Shown piece after piece: positions 16,015 through 22,091 of a DNA stretch of 33,757 nucleotides. A program made the translations under genes and the position numbers. This DNA is from Prevotella sp. (GTDB lineage: Bacteria; Bacteroidota; Bacteroidia; Bacteroidales; Bacteroidaceae): contig JAHHQW010000025.1 of assembly GCA_020026195.1 (NCBI GenBank), positions 1-33,757 of the forward strand, in the 5' to 3' direction. The notes beneath the pieces are model-generated. The model saw only the letters and a program-made list of their open reading frames with translations. It was not told where the DNA came from and did no database searches. Position 1 is the stretch's first letter; each line of letters opens with the position of its first letter.

Positions 16015-17313
16015 ATGAATAAACCCAAACTGTTACCCCGCAGACTTATACTTCCGTTCGTACTCGTCACGACGCTGTTCTTTGCGTGGGGATTTGCAAA
16101 CGACATTACCAACCCCATGGTGAAGGCTTTCTCCAAGATCTTCAGGATGTCCGTCGCCGACGGCGCCCTCGTTCAGCTTGCCTTCTACGGCGGCTACTTC
16201 GCCATGGCATTCCCTGCCGCCCTTTTCATCAGGAAGTATTCCTATAAGACGGGCATCCTGTTCGGACTGACGCTCTATGCCGGCGGTGCGCTTCTGTTCA
16301 TTCCCGCGAGCATGACGGGAATGTACTATCCGTTCCTGATAGCATACTTTATCCTGACCTGCGGCCTGTCATTCCTTGAGACGAGCTCGAATCCCTACAT
16401 ATTGTCGATGGGCCCCGAGGAGACCGCCACGCGCCGTCTGAACCTTGCGCAGGCCTTCAATCCCATCGGCTCACTGCTGGGAATGTTCACCGCCATGTAT
16501 TTCATACAGGCGAGGCTCAATCCCATGAGCACCGACGAGCGTGCCCTCCTTTCCGACGCCGAGTTCGAGGCCGTGAAGGCAGCCGACCTCGGGGTGCTGA
16601 TAGCTCCCTACGTGACGATAGGCATAGTGATACTGTTCCTCAGCCTGATAATCTATTTCATACCGATGCCGAGGAATGCCGACAGCGACCATACGCTGAA
16701 CCTCGGAAAGGTTCTGAAACGAATCGTCGCCATTCCGAGATATCGCGAGGGCGTCATAGCCCAGTTCTTCTACGTCGGCGTCCAGATAATGTGCTGGACT
16801 TTCATCATCCAGTACGGAACGAGAATCTTCGTTGAGCAGGGCATGGGCGAGCAGGAGGCGGAGGTGCTGTCGCAGAGATACAACATGGCTGCAATGGGCA
16901 TCTTCTGCGTAAGCAGATTCATCTGCACGTTCCTTCTGAAGTTCTTCCGCCCGGGCAAACTGCTGATGGCGCTTGCGATACTTGGCGTAATCCTTACCGT
17001 AGGAGTCATAACGCTGCATGACATCCGCGGACTCTACTGCCTTGTCGCCGTGTCGGCATGCATGTCGCTGATGTTCCCGACGATCTACGGAATAGCCCTC
17101 CAGGGTCTCGGCGACGATGCCAAGTTCGGTGCCGCCGGTCTTATCATGGCAATCCTCGGCGGTTCGGTGATGCCTCCTTTACAGGCCCTGATAATAGACC
17201 GTGGCACGGTGATGGACATGCCGGCTGTGAACGTGTCGTTCGTCCTTCCTCTGATATGCTTCGTTGTGATTGCCGTTTACGGCTATCGCAGTTTTAAGTT
17301 CTTTGGTAAATAA
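16015..17313 (+). CDS. fucP: L-fucose:proton symporter-type sugar permease (MFS, FucP family)
   Basis: A 12-helix inner-membrane sugar importer of 432 residues. TTLFFAWGFANDITNPMVKA (Asp30 in the first helix), LVQLAFYGGYFAMAFPAALF, IRKYSYKTGILFGLTLY and CGLSFLETSSNPYI (a conserved acidic residue in helix 4) match the FucP group, including its GPExxxxRLNLAQAFNPIGS segment. Compared with E. coli FucP, whose proton-coupling Asp46 stands in ANNLND, the aspartate here is three positions earlier; from memory this is usual in Bacteroidota members. The position next to a mutarotase and a kinase fits import for salvage. It is the last GC-rich gene. The next gene begins 14 bp later with clearly lower GC. 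Confidence 0.87.
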   Translation: MNKPKLLPRRLILPFVLVTTLFFAWGFANDITNPMVKAFSKIFRMSVADGALVQLAFYGGYFAMAFPAALFIRKYSYKTGILFGLTLYAGGALLFIPASMTGMYYPFLIAYFILTCGLSFLETSSNPYILSMGPEETATRRLNLAQAFNPIGSLLGMFTAMYFIQARLNPMSTDERALLSDAEFEAVKAADLGVLIAPYVTIGIVILFLSLIIYFIPMPRNADSDHTLNLGKVLKRIVAIPRYREGVIAQFFYVGVQIMCWTFIIQYGTRIFVEQGMGEQEAEVLSQRYNMAAMGIFCVSRFICTFLLKFFRPGKLLMALAILGVILTVGVITLHDIRGLYCLVAVSACMSLMFPTIYGIALQGLGDDAKFGAAGLIMAILGGSVMPPLQALIIDRGTVMDMPAVNVSFVLPLICFVVIAVYGYRSFKFFGK

Positions 17314-17327
17314 AATACATCTCTTAT

Positions 17328-18431
17328 ATGAATTACAACGAGCGTCTTCTTTTCTATCTCTTACGCATCGGCTTGGAGACGGAATCTGAATATGATTTTA
17401 AGTTTAGTGAGAAACCGGACTGGAAGTTTATCTTTAATATGTCTTCGGAACAGGGTATTCTTGCTATTGTGTTCGATGGACTTGAGTATCTGATTAGCAA
17501 TAGTCTTATTACTGAGGATATGCTTCCTTCGCGCAGTGTTAAGATGCAGTGGGCAATGAATGTGATGAAGATTGAGAAAGTGTATGCTAATCAGTATCGT
17601 CTTGCCAACGAACTTGCTGACATTTATCAAAAGGAAGGAATAAGGACCGTTGTCCTGAAAGGTATCGCTTCGGCAGTTCTGTATCCTAAACCTAATCATC
17701 GTCCGTGTGGTGACCTGGATTGTTTCCTAATGGGTGAATATGAAAGGGGAAATAATGTGGCTGTAGAGCATGGTGCTGAATATAAGGGATGTGATACTAA
17801 GCATGCACATATAAATTACAAGGGATTAGAGATTGAGAATCATAAGTATTGTACTGCAATATGTGGTCCTGAGAAGAAGAAGGCTTTTGAGCGTACCATA
17901 CAGAAAATCTTGTATGATTGCGGAACGTCACGAATAAATGATACTAATCTGTTATCTCCGAATCCTTTGTTTAATGCTCTGTTCCTTACAGAACATTCGT
18001 GGAGACATTTCTTGGGGATGGAACTGAAGATGCGCCAGTTCTGTGACTGGGCTGTGCTTATGAAGCATCATTGTAGTGATATAGACTGGAAGAGATTTGA
18101 AGAGATTGTTAGCAGAAGGGATAAGAACCTGATGCGTTATGTGAGATGCATGTCGGTGGTATGTCATGTATTCATGGGTGTTCCTGTTCCTTCGTCATTT
18201 GAGAATAACAGTGAGTGTGATGATTTGTCGATGCGTGTGCTGCATGGTCTGCTGTATGACAAGGATCCTATTCATATTCCTAGTAAAGGGTTCTTTAAGC
18301 GCAGATGTATTGTGGTAAAACGCATGGCAAAGAATAATTGGAGAATTGATGAGTTCAGTGAAGAGAGCGCTCTTCACAAGACATTTGCTTTTTTATGGGG
18401 GCATGTGTTTGAACGTCATCCGCATCTCTGA
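17328..18431 (+). CDS. Nucleotidyltransferase-like protein (NTP_transf_5 family)
   Basis: A 367-residue protein of the family annotated as putative nucleotidyltransferase in polysaccharide loci; its biochemical role is unknown. The N-terminal helical part has LLFYLLRIGL, DWKFIFNMSSEQGILAI and FDGLEYL. The catalytic-like core is VVLKGIASAVLY (Lys111-Gly112) and RPCGDLDCFL (Gly128-Asp129-Leu130-Asp131), the pattern of a polymerase-beta type nucleotidyltransferase. HSWRHFLGMELKMRQFCDWAV is the typical later helix. It has lower GC than fucP 14 bp upstream (for example 27 of 60 bases at 17701-17760), so it probably has a separate origin. No promoter element is visible in the short gap. Confidence 0.78.
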   Translation: MNYNERLLFYLLRIGLETESEYDFKFSEKPDWKFIFNMSSEQGILAIVFDGLEYLISNSLITEDMLPSRSVKMQWAMNVMKIEKVYANQYRLANELADIYQKEGIRTVVLKGIASAVLYPKPNHRPCGDLDCFLMGEYERGNNVAVEHGAEYKGCDTKHAHINYKGLEIENHKYCTAICGPEKKKAFERTIQKILYDCGTSRINDTNLLSPNPLFNALFLTEHSWRHFLGMELKMRQFCDWAVLMKHHCSDIDWKRFEEIVSRRDKNLMRYVRCMSVVCHVFMGVPVPSSFENNSECDDLSMRVLHGLLYDKDPIHIPSKGFFKRRCIVVKRMAKNNWRIDEFSEESALHKTFAFLWGHVFERHPHL

Positions 18432-18463
18432 TATCGTTCAGAGATAGAGTTTATAATAGCCTC

Positions 18464-18500
18464 GTCCGCTTTCGTCTTCATTGATGGGAGCGGACTTTAT
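18464..18500 (+). terminator. Probable terminator after the NTP_transf_5-like gene
   Basis: GTCCGCT and AGCGGAC (18464-18470 and 18489-18495) pair over an 18-base loop and are followed by TTTATGTTTT. The 7-bp stem is perfect but the loop is long. It lies 33 bp after the stop codon. Confidence 0.55.
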
Positions 18501-18522
18501 GTTTTAGAATTAAGTCTTTTAT

Positions 18523-18543
18523 GTTATTGGCTATTAGTTATCC
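18523..18543. repeat. Three-unit remnant of the heptad repeat
   Basis: GTTATTG, GCTATTA and GTTATCC are three consecutive 7-bp units of the same type as the arrays beside gmd. Again they lie just downstream of a gene. Three units could be chance, so confidence is low. Confidence 0.4.
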
Positions 18544-18601
18544 GGAATGTGGCAAGGACAGGATAAAAAGTGTAAGTATTTTAAGATAATTTTTATTTTG
18601 T

Positions 18602-18958
18602 ATGGAGAATGAGATATTGAATGCTGTTCATAGTTTCGAGAGGAAATTTATGTGGCTGCTGTATGTGCTAATAACGGTGATTATGGCAATAGTACTGTTG
18701 CGTGTGCTGGTATTGGATGTTCCTGAGGGCATAATCGTTCCCGATTATATGCTGTTCCTCTTTTTAGGAATATGTATCGTGCTGAGCGGAATATATCTGC
18801 GCATCAGGTGTGTTATGCTAAGGAATCTGAAAAGTATTTCTGATGGATATAGAAATGATGTGGTAATGAAGAGGAGGGCTGCTGACATAGGGTGGTGGTG
18901 CCTGATGTTTATGTCGGTATTGTTGTCTGTCTTCATCTTCATCATGAATAATATTTAG
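18602..18958 (+). CDS. Small membrane protein of unknown function
   Basis: The 118 residues contain three hydrophobic segments: about 13-36 (FMWLLYVLITVIMAIVLLRV), 46-68 (YMLFLFLGICIVLSGIYLRI) and 94-116 (IGWWCLMFMSVLLSVFIFIM). Between the second and third there is a basic stretch (RCVMLRNLKS to VVMKRRAAD), which predicts a cytoplasmic loop. I do not recognise a family. It stands alone between two terminator-like hairpins, which supports a separate transcription unit, although no clear promoter is seen. Confidence 0.6.
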   Translation: MENEILNAVHSFERKFMWLLYVLITVIMAIVLLRVLVLDVPEGIIVPDYMLFLFLGICIVLSGIYLRIRCVMLRNLKSISDGYRNDVVMKRRAADIGWWCLMFMSVLLSVFIFIMNNI

Positions 18959-18987
18959 AAATGTTTTATCGGTGGTGATAATGGTCG

Positions 18988-19120
18988 GGTGCATCCTTTA
19001 AAACGGGGTGCACCTTTTTTGTTTCATGTCGTAAAAAGTGTTTTTTATATCAAGCATCTTTGCATAAAGTACAAGTGAAGATTTTAAAAATGCGGTATCA
19101 TAATAAACGTGTTAGATCTA
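18988..19120 (+). terminator. Intrinsic terminator after the small membrane protein gene (hairpin 18988-19020)
   Basis: GGTGCATCC (18988-18996), loop TTTAAAAC, and GGGTGCACC (19006-19014) form a 9-bp stem with one G-U pair, followed directly by a run of T (TTTTTTG from 19015). The functional element ends near 19021; the remaining bases to 19120 are AT-rich upstream sequence of the AraC gene without further structure that I can support. Confidence 0.75.
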
Positions 19121-19127
19121 AAACGTT

Positions 19128-19135
19128 TAACTTTG
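19128..19135 (+). promoter_or_regulatory. Promoter -7 element TAACTTTG abutting the AraC gene start
   Basis: The sequence matches TAnnTTTG, the Bacteroidota sigma-70 -7 element. No TTTG is found 19-20 bp upstream. Only 4 bp separate it from the ATG at 19140, so the transcript would be leaderless or nearly so. Confidence 0.5.
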
Positions 19136-19139
19136 TAAC

Positions 19140-19961
19140 ATGGTTCAAGACAATTTCCAATTTTACAAGCCTTGTAAGTTACTGCAACCTTATGTCAGGT
19201 ATTATTGGGTATTCAAAAGTAATCAATCATTGAATACTCTTACTTTTCCTGTAGGTTGCCCTCAGATCATTTTTCATAAACAAGTACCTCTTTATATTCC
19301 AGAACTGAACACCACACAATATAAACTGACTATCAGCGGACAGGTTAATTTCTCTTCGCACCTATATGCTGACGGGAATGTGGAGATGATAGTGATTGTA
19401 TTCTATCCTCATACAATGAGGTTGTTTACGAGTATACCAACATCTCTGTTCTACAACAAAGAAGTTGCTGGGTATAGTATAGAAAATAAGGAATTGAAGG
19501 AATTATATACAAGGATATCAGATAGTGAAGATGATGCTTTATGTATAAGCTATATAGAAAAATGGTTGTTGTCACAAATTGCAGATAGTTCATACGAAAC
19601 GATGTATGGAACAAAAAGAATAGATGCTGTTATGCGCGAAATATTGATTCATCATAGAACTTCCGTAACGGAACTATCTTCTATTGCCTGCCTGAGTAAA
19701 AAGCAGTTTGAAAGGTCCTTTAATTCGTTAGTAGGCGTTAATCCTAAAGAATACATACGTATCGTTCGTTTTCAAAAGGCTCTGGCATATATGCAGAATG
19801 TTTCGGAGAAAGAAATAAATCTTGCACAGATAGCTTATGCGAGTGGTTATGCCGACCAGTCTCACTTTATACGTGAGTTTAAAAAGTTTTGCGGATATAC
19901 TCCTATGTCTTTATTGAAAGTTGCAAGTCCTTATTCGGATTTGTTCACTAATCCTGTGTAA
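19140..19961 (+). CDS. AraC-family transcriptional regulator
   Basis: A 273-residue DNA-binding regulator. The N-terminal part (FYKPCKLLQPYVRYYWVFK, then FPVGCPQIIFHK) resembles the DUF6597-type sensor domain found in many Bacteroidota AraC proteins. The C-terminal part from about residue 165 has two helix-turn-helix motifs: TSVTELSSIACLSKKQFERS followed by FNSLVGVNPKEYIRIVRF, and INLAQIAYASGYADQSHFIR followed by EFKKFCGYTPMSLL. It is followed 66 bp later by the CAT-family gene on the same strand, which has its own promoter-like element, so it may control that gene. The effector is unknown. No other ATG near the start fits the domain better. Confidence 0.87.
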   Translation: MVQDNFQFYKPCKLLQPYVRYYWVFKSNQSLNTLTFPVGCPQIIFHKQVPLYIPELNTTQYKLTISGQVNFSSHLYADGNVEMIVIVFYPHTMRLFTSIPTSLFYNKEVAGYSIENKELKELYTRISDSEDDALCISYIEKWLLSQIADSSYETMYGTKRIDAVMREILIHHRTSVTELSSIACLSKKQFERSFNSLVGVNPKEYIRIVRFQKALAYMQNVSEKEINLAQIAYASGYADQSHFIREFKKFCGYTPMSLLKVASPYSDLFTNPV

Positions 19962-19999
19962 ATGTCCCTTTTGTTCTATTCAGGATTGGATACTTCTAT

Positions 20000-20007
20000 T
20001 ACTTTTG
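20000..20007 (+). promoter_or_regulatory. Promoter -7 element TACTTTTG upstream of the CAT-family gene
   Basis: This matches TAnnTTTG and lies 20 bp before the start codon. The nearest TTTG (19970-19973) is 26 bp upstream, longer than the usual 19-20 bp, as might be found at an activator-dependent promoter. Confidence 0.5.
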
Positions 20008-20027
20008 CTTGAAATAATAACATTTGT

Positions 20028-20651
20028 ATGAAAGAAGTAAATCCTCAAGAAACCAGTCGGGCATATGCCTTTGAATTTTGGATGAACGCTCCAATGCCGA
20101 TGGTGACGTTTTTTAAAACTCTCAATGTGTCGCGCCTTATTAAAATTAGTAACAAAACAGGTTTGAAATTTAATATGTTAATGTGTTACTGTATAGGTAA
20201 GGCTGCAGGTAATGTAAAGGAATTTTATATGTTACCAGTTGGAAACAAACTTATACATTATGATAACATTGCAGTAAATACCATTGTTGTAAACCGAAAG
20301 GGTGAGGTAAATTCGTGTGATATCCCGTTCTGCGATGATTTGTCTCAGTTCAATCAATATTATTTAAAACTGACAAAGCAGGTAACAGAGAATTGTTCCA
20401 ATCATAATCTGTCAGAAAGTATGGTTATAGGAACGTCGGCATTAGTTCAATATGAAATAGATGGTGCTGTCGGTATGTACAGTGGACTATATAATAATCC
20501 TTTCCTTATTTGGAGCAGATATAAACGTCATTGGTTCAAAACAACGCTTACCGTTTCTTTCCAGTTCCATCATACACAAATGGACGGGGCTCACGCTTCA
20601 TGCTTTTTATGCGGAATTCAGAAAGAAATAAATCAATTAAGTTATTTATAA
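20028..20651 (+). CDS. Chloramphenicol acetyltransferase-like protein (CatA-type fold)
   Basis: The 207 residues match the trimeric CAT fold, in which a histidine activates a hydroxyl group for acetyl transfer from acetyl-CoA. AFEFWMNAPMPMVTFF near the start and FNMLMCYCIGKAAG correspond to the first half. The active-site motif is FQFHHTQMDGAHA (His181-His182 to Asp186-Gly187), compared with HHxxxDG in the family. The length is close to the usual 210-220. Bacteroidota chromosomes hold many such proteins of unknown substrate, so resistance to chloramphenicol should not be assumed. The AraC gene upstream could be a local regulator. Confidence 0.8.
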   Translation: MKEVNPQETSRAYAFEFWMNAPMPMVTFFKTLNVSRLIKISNKTGLKFNMLMCYCIGKAAGNVKEFYMLPVGNKLIHYDNIAVNTIVVNRKGEVNSCDIPFCDDLSQFNQYYLKLTKQVTENCSNHNLSESMVIGTSALVQYEIDGAVGMYSGLYNNPFLIWSRYKRHWFKTTLTVSFQFHHTQMDGAHASCFLCGIQKEINQLSYL

Positions 20652-20750
20652 TATTATAGTATATTGTATTGGCAAAAATGGACAATCGTACGTCTCTAAA
20701 TATTGCGGATTGTACAAGATGCAAAAGTCTTTATGAGTGTCTGTGATCAT

Positions 20751-21386
20751 TTATTTTGTCTGTAGGCTTTCTGCCTTTTCTATTAATGTCTTTGCCTGTA
20801 GGGGGGCTTCGTTCTCTGCTGCCGTGGCTGCTTGACAGAACAGGTCTGCAATGGTTTCGTTCTTTGTAACTCCGTTACCTAAACTGTAACAATCGCCAAG
20901 TCTTTTCATTGCTTGTGAGAATCCTTTTCTTGCTGACTTTAGGAAATATTTTACTGCCATGGAATAATCCTTGGTAACACCCAGACCTTCGTAGTAGCAT
21001 TCTCCGATACTATACAGTCCGCTTTCATTGTCCTCTGCTGCTGCCTTGCGGAACAAATCTGCTGCCTTGGTGTAATCCTGTGGCACACCGTTGCCGTATT
21101 TATAACAATAGCCGAGGTTTACCATTGCATCTGTATTTTCTCCTTCCACTGCCTTGAGAAACCATTCTATGGATTTTGCATCGTCTTTAGGCAGACATGT
21201 TCCCTGACCATATAGGATGCCGAGGAAATTCATGGCTTTTGTGTCTCCCGATTCTGCTGCTTTCTGATACCATTCTATTGCAGCGTCCTTGCTATCTGCC
21301 GTGCTGCCTTTTCCATCAAAACAAATTTTTGTGTTTTGTTCTTTCTCTTCTGCTGTGGTTCTATCCTCTGCGTGTTCTTGTATCAT
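20751..21386 (-). CDS. Sel1-like (TPR-related) repeat protein
   Basis: The 211 residues contain about five Sel1-type repeats of 36 residues, seen as AIEWYQKAAESGDTKAMNFL, SIEWFLKAVEGENTDAMVNL, AADLFRKAAAEDNESGLYSI, AVKYFLKSARKGFSQAMKRL and a last degenerate one, each with a following YxxGxGVxxDY loop. Such repeats form helical solenoids that bind other proteins. There is no signal peptide, so the protein is likely cytoplasmic. It stands alone on the minus strand, with a full promoter at 21504-21535 and a leader of about 110 bases. Its partner is not known. Confidence 0.85.
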   Translation of the reverse strand: MIQEHAEDRTTAEEKEQNTKICFDGKGSTADSKDAAIEWYQKAAESGDTKAMNFLGILYGQGTCLPKDDAKSIEWFLKAVEGENTDAMVNLGYCYKYGNGVPQDYTKAADLFRKAAAEDNESGLYSIGECYYEGLGVTKDYSMAVKYFLKSARKGFSQAMKRLGDCYSLGNGVTKNETIADLFCQAATAAENEAPLQAKTLIEKAESLQTK

Positions 21387-21503
21387 GTCTGATCTGTTTC
21401 TCTGATCTGTGCTTTATATCTGTTTTGTAAAGCTCTTACTCCCAACTATTATATCGTAAACTTATTTATTCTTTTAGGAATGTGCCCGTTCTTAATAATA
21501 TTA

Positions 21504-21535
21504 CAAATGTAGGTTATTAATGTTGTATGGACAAA
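21504..21535 (-). promoter_or_regulatory. Promoter of the Sel1-repeat gene
   Basis: On the minus strand TTTG (21532-21535), a 20-bp spacer and TACATTTG (21504-21511) match the Bacteroidota TTTG/TAnnTTTG promoter. The leader to the start at 21386 is about 110 bases. In the 356-bp gap between 21387 and 21742 I see this promoter and the tRNA terminator, and otherwise no gene. Confidence 0.75.
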
Positions 21536-21700
21536 TGAAATTCTCGTTATTTGATAGGTCTGTTTTATTTTTTAATGTGTTCCATGCGTGTATTTCCATT
21601 CCTTTATGCTTAAGTCCTTATGAGCCGTGATGTTGCTACATATGCGATAAATGATGCAGAAAAGGTAGGGGAGCAGATTCGTTTATTAATGTCGAAAAGC

Positions 21701-21741
21701 ATAAAAAGAAAAAAGGCTTTCAGAATTTTCTGAAAGCCTTT
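21701..21741 (-). terminator. Intrinsic terminator of the tRNA-Ser gene
   Basis: On the minus strand AAGGCTTTCAGA, a 4-base loop and TCTGAAAGCCTT form a perfect 12-bp stem that starts directly after the tRNA 3' end, followed by TTTTTCTTTTTATGC. This is a strong factor-independent terminator. Confidence 0.9.
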
Positions 21742-21742
21742 G

Positions 21743-21827
21743 CGGAGAGAGAGGGATTCGAACCCCCGGTACCTCTCGGTACGGTAGTTTTCAAGACTAC
21801 TGTAATCGACCACTCTACCATCTCTCC
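21743..21827 (-). tRNA. tRNA-Ser (anticodon UGA)
   Basis: The minus strand folds as a cloverleaf: acceptor stem GGAGAGA with TCTCTCC, anticodon stem GTAGT/ACTAC with loop CTTGAAA (anticodon TGA, reading UCA codons), a long variable arm with CCGAGAGG as expected for serine, and T-loop TTCGAAT. The discriminator is G. CCA is not encoded. A perfect promoter lies upstream and a strong terminator downstream. Confidence 0.97.
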
Positions 21828-21859
21828 TGACTAAGTGTGTCACTTGTCTTAAGCGAGTG

Positions 21860-21890
21860 CAAAGGTAATGCATTTTTCGTTACCTGCAAA
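21860..21890 (-). promoter_or_regulatory. Promoter of tRNA-Ser
   Basis: On the minus strand TTTG (21887-21890), a 19-bp spacer and TACCTTTG (21860-21867) match the Bacteroidota consensus exactly. Transcription would start about 26 bases before the tRNA 5' end. Confidence 0.85.
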
Positions 21891-22056
21891 TTTTTTGATA
21901 ACTTTTTTACAAGAAAATGCGATTTTTCTGCTTTTTAGTGCTTTTTCTTGGGAAAAACAGGACTGAAAGCGTGGATTTATGGGGGTAACAGGGATTTTTA
22001 AGTTGTTATGATGAAATGTGTGATTTCCGTTGCGAACGTAATATTTATTGAACTTT

Positions 22057-22087
22057 TTTGTCGGAAACTCTAAATTTAGTACTTTTG
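22057..22087 (+). promoter_or_regulatory. Promoter of mutS2
   Basis: TTTG (22057-22060), a 19-bp spacer and TACTTTTG (22080-22087) match the consensus. Only 4 bp separate the -7 element from the ATG at 22092, so the transcript would have almost no leader. Confidence 0.8.
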
Positions 22088-22091
22088 CAGC

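Noticed and set aside
20682..20717. Hairpin ACAATC/GATTGT between the CAT-like gene and the Sel1 gene as a terminator
   Set aside because: The stem has only 6 bp and a 20-base or longer loop, with no T-tract on the plus strand.
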